Source of the DNA: Aulostomus chinensis
Lineage: Eukaryota; Chordata; Actinopteri; Syngnathiformes; Aulostomidae
NCBI GenBank assembly: GCA_037954235.1
Contig: JBBMOA010000007.1
Coordinates: 22,265,457 to 22,329,456, forward strand
Reading direction: 5' to 3'
DNA length: 64,000 bases
In this document: piece by piece, positions 35,205 to 47,445 of the stretch
Layout: each line of letters starts with the position of its first letter
Position numbering within the stretch: the stretch's first letter is position 1
Program-made: the position numbers and the translations under genes
The notes under the pieces: generated by a model
Database searches by the model: none
What the model was told of the DNA's origin: nothing
Seen by the model: the letters and a program-made list of their open reading frames with translations, nothing else

Positions 35205-38200
35205 GTAAGTCTTAATGAGATATTCCCCTCAGCCACTCTGCTGCTTCTTCACCAGTCGTGCCAATATAAGCACTTCATCACATGCTCATCTCAGCTTTGC
35301 CTTTGAGCAAAAACAATCCCTCAGATATTCTAAATTGTATTTTAGTGCTGGGACTATGGAGTTTACCAGGGCACATGACCCAGCTCAGTGATCCACATCC
35401 GTTCCCAGAATATGTAGAAGACCATTTCCCCACTCCTGTTGTGACAGGCCATGATGGATGAAGAGAGGGGATGATGACTTTGGCCAGATGGATTTTCATT
35501 GATGTTTGAGAGAAGAAAAACAGGAGACTTGAATATGTGATGAGGAGGAATGATTTGAAAAATGCAGATAAAAGGTGTGTGAGATCTCTGAGGACAGGAA
35601 TGAAACTACAAATAACATGGAAGTACATATTAACTTTCATCAGTTCAGCTGGTGAAATTACATCTGTCCTTTAACCCCTGGCTTTGAATGCGTTTTAAAT
35701 TTTTTTTTCTGTGTGATTCTGTACCAGTTGTTTATGTCTGGATTAACGCCAGTGTATGACTTTACTTCATCCAAATACATCTTCATTTTACATACTGCGA
35801 AGTATAAAGATACATTTATTCATATTTAGTCAAGCATGTTGTTTGGGCAACTGAGTGAAAGTGTGACCCGTTTTGTAGGCGCACAATGAGGATTTTTAGA
35901 CTGGGATGCAGTGTGTGCGGATGAAGCCCCTGTGTGCAGGGTTGGGGCTCTCTCGGGGCAATGGACCAGCCATAAAGAACTCCTTAGAGAGAAGGGCTAC
36001 TGGCCCAGAACTACAGCCCAGCAGGCTCACTTATCCTGACTAACTCCACTGTTCTTCAGATGCTGACTTCACCCAGGCCAGGGTAGCTCTTCACTCTTGG
36101 CAGCCCCCTGTTTACTGGGGAGCCATCCAACTATGGATTGCATCACCTTTGCTTCACTCTCTTTAATTTGAAAAGTTTTAAGTAGACGGTTGCCCAGACT
36201 GACAGGCAGCAGCTTGTAAAACTGTGAGTGTCTGCACGATACGTGTTTAAATAAGTCTGCAAAGCGCAATGTTACAGTATGTGTAATCAGCTATGAGCTG
36301 TGCTGCTGTCCAGGTTTCTGTCAGCCCTCAGCTGAAGAGCTCGCTGCACTTCAACTCTCGGCTCTGATTTTCCTGCTTCATCTTCCAGAGTGTTATTTGA
36401 CCTTTACTTCATTTGTCTGTAGTTATTTGGTAGATTGGAGTTTAAGAAGACCTCTACAACTTAGTGGCATCAGCCCACGACAAGTTGTCACATTGGTAAA
36501 GAGAGACTCTCGAGCCTCTGTGTGAGCAAATAGCTTTGAAGATTAAGCTGTGGAACAATAATATGATGATGTGCATTGATGTTGTGACAGTTGTAGCAAG
36601 TATAACTGAATGTGAGAGGACAGGAGGATCACACAATTCAACAAATTTTACACGCTTGGTGTTTTGTGTAGCGCATCAAAGATAGGGTGCGGCTTAATTC
36701 CCCTTAGTGGAGCCATGCAGGCGTCACAAATACGCAGAAACACCAGCACACAAACACAGTTCAAAACATATCCATGTACATACACCAATCCAGCTGTGTA
36801 CAGCTGTGTGAGTGGTGGCTGTTGGGGTGGGGTGGCTGACACATGCATCAGTGCAGAAACACAAATGAGAAGGTCACTCCAGTGACAAAACAGGATCCCA
36901 CACAAGCAGGGAAGATCACCGGTCTATTAAACTAATCAGGAAGGAAGGGAAGACCATTTTTCTGGCTCTGTGTTAATGGAGAACATGGAAAGAAAAAAAT
37001 AAACAGACTGACATATTGGCATGAGAAGTTTGAAAAATAAGATTAGAGGATGAATGGATAAACAGAGAGGCGGGGGCTGCAAAGACAGAGACATTAGTGT
37101 TTGCTCTCTCTGTGTGGGGATGTTTAGTGGTTGGTGCGGTCAGAACTGTGGCCGCGAGCAGACTGGATGACTGCACACTTGCCTCTGAAGAGAGAATTCC
37201 CCTCCTGTGTCACCCTTCACTGCCTTTTACGAGAAACTCATAGAATCAGTGCATGTGCATGACCATGCTGAATGCAAATACACTCTTTGTGACCAGTCTT
37301 ACTCTGTGTCTCTTTCCTGCCACTTTCTTGGGTCTGTCACTGATAGTAATAGAGACCCTCGTATGGCTTTCACTGCCTCTGAAAACAAACACTACATTTG
37401 TAATTACTGTAAAGTGAAAAGCTTTGAGGGACTGACTTTTTACTACGTCGTCAGAACTCAACACCCACTCATTGTCAAATTAGCTTAAGTGTGAAGGAGC
37501 AATTGGGGTGGCAGTCAGGCTGGTCTGAAGACTGTCATATTTTTGGCTTCTAGGTTACGCTGCGGCTCCAGTTACCCAAGGCTCACTCCTCCCCTGCCCG
37601 AAGGCAGGAGAACCCCCACTAGCCACTGGGTGGCTAACCACAGACCTTTATGATGTTTTAATTGCTTTGCTATGGCTAGTGCAACTCAGACAAACGAGCT
37701 AAAAACAATGTTATGTTTGGGAGTCAAGCCCATTTGAGAAGGGGAGCACAGAATTGTAAACTGACTATGGTTTTTACAAATGGGCCCAATAGAGACCTGA
37801 TAAACTAGTCTGGCTGGGGAACAGCCATCGAGGTGATTCAGTCTCAAAGTGCCTGAGAGGACTCAAGATGTCCCTGTGGGCTTCATGTAGACACAACATG
37901 CATGATTAGAGTGTTTAAAGAGATTCATTTCGGTCTTTTGTGCTCATTTAAGACATGTTTGTTTATCGGTTTCTATGTGTTACGGTTGTGTGTGTATAAC
38001 ATGCTCGGAGGGGATGTCTATACCCATTGCCAGAAAAGCAACATGAGTCTGGACTGACTCAGCTGCTGGAGAATTCCTGCTCTTCATGTTTTTCCCTCCT
38101 TTGACTTTTATTCCATTCAGAGCTCTTTTTTTCCATTCCTGCCTCTTGGCTCACTGAAAGGAAGTCACACGGTTTTCACACTGGCGTCTACCTAGATTTG

Positions 38201-39305
38201 AAATGAAGACAATGCCAGCAGTGCTAATTTGTATTTATATGGCTTCAGGTTTATGAAAGGGCAGTTTGCTGTAGTGCCACACAGTCATGATGAGGTGATG
38301 TATTAGACCCCACAGGCCAGAGCTTTGATGGAAGTAAATGTCACATGTGGTCTGATTTGTTTTGCTGCTCTCTAAAGGCAGAAAGTTTCCCATCACATAA
38401 TTATCCATTCAAAAACAAAGACAGAACAAGTATTCATTGGAAAAGTCTCTTTCTTTCTCTCTACATTGAAATTTGCGACGATGAAAGACTCTTGAATGGA
38501 GAAAGCCTTGCAAAAAAAGAAGCCATAGGAGGGAAAATGAATGTGCAAAAGTGCCAACATAGAGCGAGATTAAAGGAATAAGAGTAAGTGCAGAGTGTGA
38601 GAGGAAAATTGGAGAAAGTGTGCATGAAAAATGGCAAATAGGGACCAATGAAAGGGAGACAGGATGTGAATGATATAAGGAGGGGAAAGGAAAGGAAGAG
38701 GATGAGAGGATAGCGTTCATCACTCCCTCTGACGCAGTGGCTGATTGGTGTTGCCGTGCCAATGCTGAGCCGCTGAGAAACTGGTCATTGATGGATGGCT
38801 CGTTTGCAGGGTGATGTTTATTTTGTCGTTAATTTGCATATTTGTATGTATTTGCGGGGCGGTTGGCTTCTGCTAGCAAGGACCAGCCCTCATCTCAATA
38901 TGATGGATCTGGCTGTCTGACAGAACGGACAGCTTAGTGACGGGGACATCCAGCCGACACTCTGTCCCCCTGACGGATGGGCTCATGCTAACACACACAG
39001 CCCGATTAGAGATGAAATCCTGCTGCACCTTGACCCACAGAGGAGGAGGGGCCAGACAGGCTGTGCAGCCAAGAGTGCAGTTGTGCCATACGCAGGTTCT
39101 TACAGCAAATGAAACATATGGAAATGCACATGAATGTTCTTTCTTTTCAATTATGCACAATTTTATATTCAAATCACGATCAAACACACTCATCCATCTT
39201 CAGGCTGAAGGTCATGTCAGTGCCCTCCTGCCACCAAGCCAGATTTTCATGTCAGCCAGAATGTGACTCGATGAGAGACAGCAGCTCATCATGTTTGTAT
39301 TTATA

Positions 39306-39306
39306 G

Positions 39307-39341
<35 letters not shown>

Positions 39342-39343
39342 CA
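39306..39343. repeat. (AC)n microsatellite
   Basis: This is an AC array of about 38 bp with one GC interruption. Confidence 0.95.
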
Positions 39344-40002
39344 TTCACACAGGTGTATTTATTAGTGAACAAACCTTGTTTTGGAACCTCGGCGTGCTCT
39401 CAAACACATTCCTAACAGTCCCAGGAGAGCACAGGCGTACTTCCTCATACCCACCGTACCACCCCATCTGAATATCCCTACACATAGTTAGTGTGTTGGG
39501 AGAGATGGAGGATAAAGAGAAATGATATAGAGAAAGGGTGGTGCAGGGAGAAGAGAAGGGGCGAGGGAAGGGGTTCCCATGGGGGAGCGAAGCTGTCAGT
39601 CCCTGGGAGACTTCAAACGCACTGCATCCCTGTGATCAGCCTGCTCCCTGGCTCTCTGCTGACAGCTCCCTGACTGTGCCACTTAGACTCCGTCCTACAC
39701 TTGCATAAATGCACACACACACACTCACACACATACGTATGCTTGCTACCGTAAGCTCTCACATTCACTGACTTATCCACTCATGCCACAACAAATTCAA
39801 ATTCCATCGACATCCGCACACTCGTGCTGATTCTCACACATAGAACGCACATCTCTGACATGTTTGCGCCAACATAACAACATTACTAACCTTGAACACT
39901 GCCTAAGTTCCCCGTTTGCAACTCTGTCAAGGACACGGTGCAGTCCCAAACACTTTGGTCCTGAACTATGGGCTGAACCGAGGCAAGGTGGTGCTGGCAG
40001 CA

Positions 40003-40045
40003 GTGGTGGTGATGATGTTAATAATAATAATGATGATGATGATGA
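40003..40045. repeat. (GGT)(GAT)(AAT)(GAT) trinucleotide tract
   Basis: GTGGTGGTGATGATG passes into (TAA)n and back to (TGA)n, a compound trinucleotide array. Confidence 0.9.
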
Positions 40046-40695
40046 CTTATCCAAGTCATTACTCCTTCTCTGCTCCGGGCTGACTCACCCAAAGGCAGAT
40101 CCCTCCTGATGATGGATTCATCAGTGCAGAAATGAGTTGTCAGGGGCAGGGTTATGTATGGGAGGTGATTTGTGTTCTCTGCGGCAAAGTGTCAGATCAG
40201 ACTCAAGATCAGCTGGGTCTGCTTGCTGTAAATCTGACTGCTTTGCTGGCACAGGACACCCCTCTTCACGTCCACACCACTGCTCTCTTGCGTCTTCTTG
40301 CACCACTCTCGCAATGCTGCTTCTAACAGGTGGAATACTTTGGCGATGTGTTGTCTATCCATAAGCTGAGCCTCCCTGGAAGTGAAAGCCCACCTTCAAA
40401 GAATTCAGGGAGAAAAGAACATCATCTATTATTGATTAAAGGTATAGCCAAAGCGGACCAGTGCATTAGTGTAGGTCATACATCCCAACAGAGTAGGTCT
40501 TGTCTCTCAGGTGTGATGCTAGTCCAGCTGAAGAACCACTGCTGGGAATTTACTGGTTCACTTAGTGTGCACTAGTTCTCTTGGAAAACATAGTCCCTTC
40601 TTTGAACTCCCACAGCTTCACGTGTATGTGGGGATCAGCGTTTGTGTCTGTGTTCATACATATGTGCATTTTTGTCTGCGAGTGAAGGCCTGTAT

Positions 40696-40696
40696 C

Positions 40697-40729
<33 letters not shown>

Positions 40730-40772
40730 GTCTGTCTGTGTGTGTGTGTATGTGTGTGTGTGTGTATGTTTA
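40696..40772. repeat. interrupted (TG)n array
   Basis: TG repeats are interrupted by TATATA, CTGTC and TATG; this is an older, decayed array. Confidence 0.93.
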
Positions 40773-41577
40773 TATGCATTCTGTGTGAGCAAACATGTAT
40801 GCACACGCTGAGCTCTGAGTGCTTTTTCCTTTTCTTTGCTATGTTTCCTGCATGCAAATGAGTGGTATGAAAGGTCCAGGGTGACCGGGAGAGCAGAGAG
40901 AGGGGGGAGCAGGAGCTGGACCGACTGTGATAGAGATTTCAAAGTGGTGCGTGTGATGTTGGTCTTTTTTCTTTTTTTATTTCATTTTATTTTATTTTTT
41001 TCTCCTGCAAGAGAGAGCAGCAGGCGTAGGCTGTTTCTCCCATGTGTGGTCTCTCTTGAGCAGAGCAAGAGTTATTTTCTGCCATGCAGAGAGGTTGGTT
41101 ACATGCCAGAAAGAATGAGAGGGGAGGGAAAAAATAAAGATAGAATAAAAGTAGAGAAAGCTTTGACTCAAAGATTGCTCAGTGACACATTCCTGTGAAC
41201 ACTAGTGGGTTTGCATCATTTCAACACAAAGGTGAACTGACTTTGAAATTTGTCTTTGTGGTGTTGTGGCATATTCTATACCTCCAGATGCACCTTGCAA
41301 GTGTGTGGGCAGCTTGGTGTGCAAACTGAGGAAAAGTGATTTTACAAATTCTACTCCACAAAGTGCATGCCATGCCGGGTGCACTCTGAGGTCTATTCAT
41401 TTTTAAAGTTGCCTTACAGAGAGTGTTAGAAACAGGGGAAGTGCTCTCTCTGACTATGCTAGATGAGGACGCATCGTGGTTCTACGAGAGTCTCCCTGTA
41501 GGGCCCAGACTAGAACTGGCCGCCCACCCTCTAAAAGCTCAACAGAAGAACCAGAGTAGCCCACTGCCTGGCCTCCA

Positions 41578-41597
41578 TTTTTTTTTTTTTTTTTTTT
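41578..41597. repeat. poly-T tract (20 T)
   Basis: This uninterrupted T run could mark the 3' end of an antisense retroposon, but the adjacent sequence is not recognisable to me. Confidence 0.9.
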
Positions 41598-42693
41598 ACA
41601 TTCTATGCAAGTAATCAGTGAGCAACTCACCCAGATCCTATCTGACCCATATTTTGGCAGCAAAAATAGTTGGTGACCTTCTCTGTTTTGCCCTCCTTAT
41701 GAGAGCAAGGCTGTTGTCGTGATTAGTTCACTGCCTCCCAGCACTCCTCTCTCAGACCAGGCTCAGATCCAGCCTCCTCCATAAACGCACGTAAATACAC
41801 ATGAATACTGTAGATCCACATGCATGCAAAGTGGCGCAGGCGCCGTGCCTTGATTTCCCTCTGCTTTCCACTGGCTTTTCACCTGTCGCCCCGGGTCTCT
41901 GTCTCTCATTCTCAACATGTGTGTCAGGACAGAGCCTGCGAGACCACAGCCTCACCAGTTTGTTTATTTGTTGTATTGACGGGTGGAGAGTAGGGACGTG
42001 GGTGCAAGAAATTAGCACAAGTCAAATCAGATTAATTAATTCTCAGCTCAAACTATTAGTAGAGGAGTCGTGTTGAATTAAAAATCAAATTAGCCTTGGT
42101 GCCTGCCGGTAAAGCTGTGGTGTGTGCCTGCCAAGCAATGACACACACCCACAGAGAGCAGACGCTCATGGCTTTCACTGATGGATGGATGTATAGATGG
42201 ATGGATAGATGAAGGCGTGGAGGAGGAAATGGGTGCTCAAGGACTAGAAGGGCAGAGGGAAGGAGAGTTGAGCGACTTTGCCACCCGGTGTGGAAAGCTC
42301 CTCCCGGGGCACAGAGCTGGCTGTCCATCCCTGGGCGGTGCCCCACAGGCCCTAAACTCCACCAGCGCTCGACAGGCACAGCTATTTCACTCCAATTAGG
42401 CCTTTCAGTAACATTTCACCCTGATGGTTTACATAACACTCATACTTCTTAAGCCCAAGACTTAAACCCCTGCAGCCCCTGCGCCCCCCCCCTCCTTTTT
42501 TTAAAGTAGAATTAGAAACAACTTTCAAACATAATAACATTGTGTTATAAAATTAATCTCTGTGATCAGATAATTTGTTGAGATTGTTGAGACTAAATTA
42601 AAAGTGAGTATCCAAACCGTCTTGAGTATGCATCAGCAGGTGTACACTGCCACACTACATTTCACTGTTGTGTACCGTCACTTTTTTTGCACT

Positions 42694-42705
42694 GAGGGAT
42701 TTATC
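42694..42705. repeat. left target-site duplication of SINE copy B
   Basis: GAGGGATTTATC is repeated exactly at 43010-43021 on the other side of the element. Confidence 0.9.
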
Positions 42706-43009
42706 CATCCATCCATCCATTTTCTACTACTTATCCTGTTAAGGGTCGCGGGGGGGCTGGAGCCTATCCCAGCAGCCTTCAGGCATGAGGCAGGGTTCAC
42801 CCTGGACAGGTCACCAGTCAGGGCCAACCAATCAGCCTCGTCCCCTCTTGATGTCTTTGGACTGTGGGAGGAAGCTGGAGTACCAGCGAGAACCCACACA
42901 GGAACAGGGAGAACATGCAGACTCCACACAGAAAGATCCTGTGCCCGAGCTGGGGCTCGAACCTGGAACTTTCTTGCTATGAAGCAACAGTGCTAACCAC
43001 TGCGCCTCG
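42706..43009 (-). mobile_element. tRNA-derived SINE, copy B, with internal deletion
   Basis: This is the same family as copies A and C, in the same antisense orientation, flanked by a perfect 12-bp target-site duplication (GAGGGATTTATC). The B box (42953-42963, GGTTCGAGCCC on the minus strand) has one change from the consensus; the A box region is slightly decayed. Its tail is a (GGAT)n run (ATCCATCCATCCATCC on the + strand) rather than the one in copies A and C. About 70 bp present in A and C, between the CCAGTC block and AATCAGCCT, is missing. Confidence 0.88.
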
Positions 43010-43785
43010 GAGGGATTTATCTCCCAATAAATTGCTTTGGCATATCTGACCATCTAAAGTGATCATATTTTCCAAGCTTGTACCAAAGATTTAATAAACT
43101 TTAATTATATCTCAGTGTTCAGCAATATGCACAGCAGGGTAGTGCCTACGCTTGCATACATTTGAGCATATTTGTGTGTGAGTATGTGACTGTGTCTTGG
43201 AGATGGATTACAGGGCTGTGCAGTGATGTAGAAGTATCATCTATCACACAGGTTGGAGCTCCAAAACACGTAGCACTTGTTTGATTCCGAACAACATTCA
43301 TTTCAATTATGACACATTAGTTCAGGGGGTACATTATGCTCCAGTAGTGCTCTTGTTCTCCATTTATCATTCATGCTTGTTTGACATGTAGCTCTTGATC
43401 ATTGAGGGGAAGCAGAGCACCTCTGTAAGCAATGAACAAAATCTTATAGCTTATACTCTTTTTAGATAGTTAGATCTGTTTTAAATGTGTTGTGATGAAT
43501 GACTGTATGTTGTCTTCTACTGTGCTTTGTCTGTTTCTGTTGATGATTACCGTAATGGCTAAAGCTCCAGCATTGTGTGCATGCATGTGGTGTGTGTGTA
43601 TGTGTGGCCTTGCCTTCAGGAGGCTATAGATGATGGATGATGGATGCTGTGAGATATAATGGAAGCCCTAAATGAAAGAACAATTGTTCTGGGAATGTAT
43701 GGGCCAAACTGATCAGGACAGGTTCTGAGAGCCAGGGTGCAGATGGAGGCCTTTTCATTTATACATAAATGCTGGTCTTTCAGTT

Positions 43786-43800
43786 AAAAAAAAAAAAAAA
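43786..43800. repeat. poly-A tract (15 A)
   Basis: This is an uninterrupted A run with no recognisable element before it. Confidence 0.9.
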
Positions 43801-43943
43801 TTCAGGTGCACAGTAAACCAAATACACTGGAGTGATTGCTCACCTACACCCACATACAGCTCAGCAGACCTCCAGGCATCCTTTATTGCCTTTGTCATTC
43901 ATATGGAAACCTTTCGTCCTCACTTTTTCCCACAGAGCCTCTT

Positions 43944-43945
<2 letters not shown>

Positions 43946-44020
<75 letters not shown>
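43946..44020. repeat. (CT)n microsatellite
   Basis: This is a CT array of about 68 bp followed by TTTCTCT. The poly-SL and poly-RE frames here are artefacts. Confidence 0.97.
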
Positions 44021-44268
44021 GACCACTGGCATCTTTCACCACCCATATTAACACACAGCTTCTTCCTGGCAACACCATACCAGACCCCTGCCATCGCCAC
44101 AACACTGCCAAACTGTCTCCATGGCAATGTGATTGGCAACTAATGAGATGGATGCCTGTTTAAGCCAATGGCGGATCAGAGGCAGTCAGGTCGTCGTGCT
44201 CCATGAGACTCTGCTGCTACCCAGCTGAAGATGGTGTTGGGAAGACGGAGTGGAGACGTCACAACAGG

Positions 44269-44282
44269 CACACACACACAGA

Positions 44283-44352
<70 letters not shown>
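44269..44352. repeat. (CA)n microsatellite
   Basis: This CA array is about 84 bp long with one GAGA interruption near the start; 44285-44352 is perfect. Confidence 0.97.
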
Positions 44353-44353
<1 letters not shown>

Positions 44354-44705
44354 CATGCATACATACATAGCGTGGGGTCATTCAGCAGCACAAAGCGTAT
44401 GGGGTCCCGACTTGAGCTGTCAGCACTGTTGTGATGTATCATTTATTTCACCATTGTGTGGCCTTCTCTTGAAACACGTTGACGGATGCATTATGCTGGA
44501 TTTTGACACATTCCCATACATCCACAGTTTTTAATAACACATGTTCCAATGGGTGCATGTCAGGGTTTAAGTATCACTGCATGAAATATAAATGAGCCCA
44601 ATCTCCAAATTGTTTGAGATAGAATTGATAGATTTTTTCAGTCTGAGCACGAGGCAGAATTGCTGCTTATAAGGCTATTATTTGTCAGACAATGCACAAT
44701 GCTCA

Positions 44706-44736
<31 letters not shown>

Positions 44737-44759
44737 CACACACACACACACACACACAC
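44706..44759. repeat. (CA)n microsatellite with CTCT interruption
   Basis: Two CA blocks are separated by CTCTCA. Confidence 0.96.
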
Positions 44760-45187
44760 CCAGACCTATCACAAACAAACACAAAGCAAGCCTGGAGGGG
44801 CAAATATATGCATCATAAACATGAATCTGTGCATTTTAATGTTTGGCAACTTTCCTGTGTTAAATTAAATTGTACATTAAGTGGTGATAAATATAAATTC
44901 CTCAAGAAAAAACCCCAACTATGAGCCTAATCTCCTCACAGCACATTACGCTGCTGCTCTGGGCTTTCACCAACACCCAGAGCAAGCTGCTACACATGTA
45001 CTGTGTTTTATGTCCTGTTTGTTGCTGTGGATGCTTACAGGGTCATGACAGTGTGAGTCTGCTTATGGTTGCACACTCCAGGATGCACATTTATACTTTA
45101 AGTGTTCCAGTAAATGCTTACATGGACAAGTTGACCAGCAATTAAGCAACAATCATCCAGATTTGTTGTGGTGTACATGTCTGAATT

Positions 45188-45211
45188 AAAAAAAAGAAAA
45201 GAAAAGAAAAG
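45188..45211. repeat. (AAAAG)n repeat
   Basis: A poly-A start passes into four AAAAG units, possibly the tail of an old retroposon. Confidence 0.85.
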
Positions 45212-45967
45212 CGATTGGTAACTAACGGATACAAGTCATGCAAACATGGGCCTTGCTGAAGGGCAGTTGTGGGATGTCTGTAAAACTTGGTATTTTTGAG
45301 ACTGACCAGATGTCAAATGGTGCATAAAAATTCTTGAATGATTCTGCTAAATGTGCGCATTAATTTAAACGGTGCCTCTCATACCCTCGCAACTCTGCCA
45401 CCAAGCCTATCTATCAGTTCTACTGCCAGTGAGACTGGCTCCTGCTGGTCCTACAGTGTGAAGGCACTGGCAGGCTGAGCCACCAATTGGCCATCTGCTC
45501 CATCAGGGAGATTCTCACTCCATTTATTTGACTTGTTTTGAGCTTGGCTGTGGAAAGCTTATTAGCTTTGCAAAATGAGATATGAAGACAGATAAAAATA
45601 TTGCTTCCAAATTGACAGATGTTGAAGAGGACACAGACAGATGTGACACGGCGTGTTTAAAAAGAAAAAGAAAGGCCATTTGTAAAGAAAATATGGGGAC
45701 CTGGAGATGAATAATCTCATTTCATCTTCTTGAGGAACTTGGAAAATTGTTTGCAGATGAGATGAAGCTCTGCACTTACAGAAATGACCTCTAGGTACTT
45801 CGACTCACACAGCCCATGTGGTGCTTTCAGAGCCACAGTGAACGATATCACACTCAAGGCTTAAAGCTGAAACCTGTGTAATGGGATTGTGCTCCTTGTT
45901 TTGCATGAATAAAAGTACCTGGATGCATTTTCTGTGAGTGCCGGAATTCCATTTGTCTATAAAGGGG

Positions 45968-46150
45968 ACTCATTTTTACACAGCGCCTTTCTACCTTAGC
46001 GGCGCTCAAAGCGCGTTACATTGTCATCTCATTCACCCATTCACACACACTCACACACTTAGGGTGAAGGCTGCCATTGAAGGTGCCACGCTAATCATCA
46101 CTACTTATTCTTGTGTATCAGAGATGCTTTGGCATATGCACTGGATCCGC
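45968..46150 (+). mobile_element. teleost interspersed repeat fragment
   Basis: TTTTTACACAGCGCCTTTCT, CGGCGCTCAAAGCGCGTTAC, CATTCACCCATTCACACACA and GGCTGCCATTGAAGGTGCCA follow the order of a common fish repeat (CAGCGCCTTTCTA..CTCAAAGCGCTTTACA..CATTCACCCATTCACA..GGCTGCCAT..AAGGTGCCA). The 3' part fades near 46150. No target-site duplication was found. Confidence 0.7.
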
Positions 46151-46748
46151 ATAGGGTGGTTGCGTGCTACTTAGCAGCAGGTCTTCTGTATTGAGTTCTT
46201 TTGTTTGCTTCAATCAATTGTGGATATAAAGGAGAAAATTATTTTGGAGTTGTATCAGTCACATTAACCAGTGTACATGCAATTCTGAAAACAGCTCAGG
46301 CCCGAGCCAACAAGTCCTCACCCTGAGCAGGGATGAGTTTGGAGAAAATGTGATGTTACAAATGGAACACTTCCTGCTTCATCCTGCATAGCTGCGACGG
46401 GCAAATAGTTTTCTACAGAGGTGCACTTCAGTTTGTACTGTTGGCTACTGTCCTGATAAATGCAAAAACCCAAACCAGGCTTTAGAGTGTGTACCAGGTG
46501 AGAAATATGTTACAGTTGGAGGAATCCTTGTACTGTTTTTCTCTCAATTTCCCATGTTTCTGTGAGTGTGTTTGTGGGTGGGAAAGCCCGCAAATGCATG
46601 TATAAGTGTTTGAATGTATATACATGTGTGTAGGTTTGTGTTTTTGTGTTATTAAACATGCTCTGCCCAGTCACACTGTGGGAGTTAGCAGGTCATCTTT
46701 CCTCGCCATTAATCATCGCCGACAGCCCCTCATCTGCATGTGAAAGAA

Positions 46749-46750
<2 letters not shown>

Positions 46751-46819
<69 letters not shown>
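46751..46819. repeat. (GT)34 microsatellite
   Basis: This is an uninterrupted 69-bp GT array. Confidence 0.98.
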
Positions 46820-46820
<1 letters not shown>

Positions 46821-47053
46821 ATACATGTATATGAGCATGTGGTTAATACGATCCTCCAAGATTTCCCTGTAGTTGCTTATTGAATCAGAGGCGGCTTCTG
46901 CTGCTAAATATCTAACATGCTGCATGAATGCATCGCCGGTGGCGCTCGTCCTGCAGCCACCACTTCTGTCATTGTGGGCTCATTCGTTCTGCACGCAACT
47001 GATTGAGTTAGAAAAGAGTCCAGTTGTGTTTGATGAAGCCAAACGTGCTCACT

Positions 47054-47066
47054 GAGTTGGTATGTT
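47054..47066. repeat. left target-site duplication of SINE copy C
   Basis: GAGTTGGTATGTT is repeated exactly at 47446-47458, a perfect 13-bp duplication. Confidence 0.93.
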
Positions 47067-47445
47067 CCATCGTCGTCGTCTTCCGCTTATTCCTTACTAG
47101 TAAGGGTCGCGGGGGGGCTGGAGCCTATCCCAGCATCTACGGGCGAGAGGCGGGGTTCACCCTGGACAGGTCGCCAGTCCATCGCAGGGCCAACATAGAG
47201 AGACAAACAACCATTCACACTCACATTCACACCTACAGTCAATTTAGAGTATCAAATCAGCCTAGTCCCCAAATTGGATGTCTTTGGACGGTGGGAGGAA
47301 GCTGGAGTACCAGAGAGAACCCACGCAGGCACGGGGAGAACATGCAGACTCCACACAGAAAGATCCCGCGCCCAGGCAGGGACTCGAACCCGGAACCTTC
47401 TTGCTGTGGGGCCACAGTGCTGACCACTGCACCACTGTGCAGCCC
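47067..47445 (-). mobile_element. full-length tRNA-derived SINE, copy C
   Basis: This copy is nearly colinear with copy A. On the minus strand it starts GGGCTGCACAGTGGTGCAG, with A box TGGTGCAGTGG (47424-47434) and perfect B box GGTTCGAGTCC (47380-47390). Its 3' end carries AGCGGAAGACGACGACGATG. The perfect 13-bp target-site duplication (47054-47066 and 47446-47458) suggests a relatively recent insertion. It is antisense to reln in intron 2. Confidence 0.92.

Noticed and set aside
45423..45473. Hairpin CTGCCAGTG / CACTGGCAG as a possible microRNA
   Set aside because: Only nine perfect pairs with a 33-nt loop, and no match to a microRNA I know; too weak for a call.
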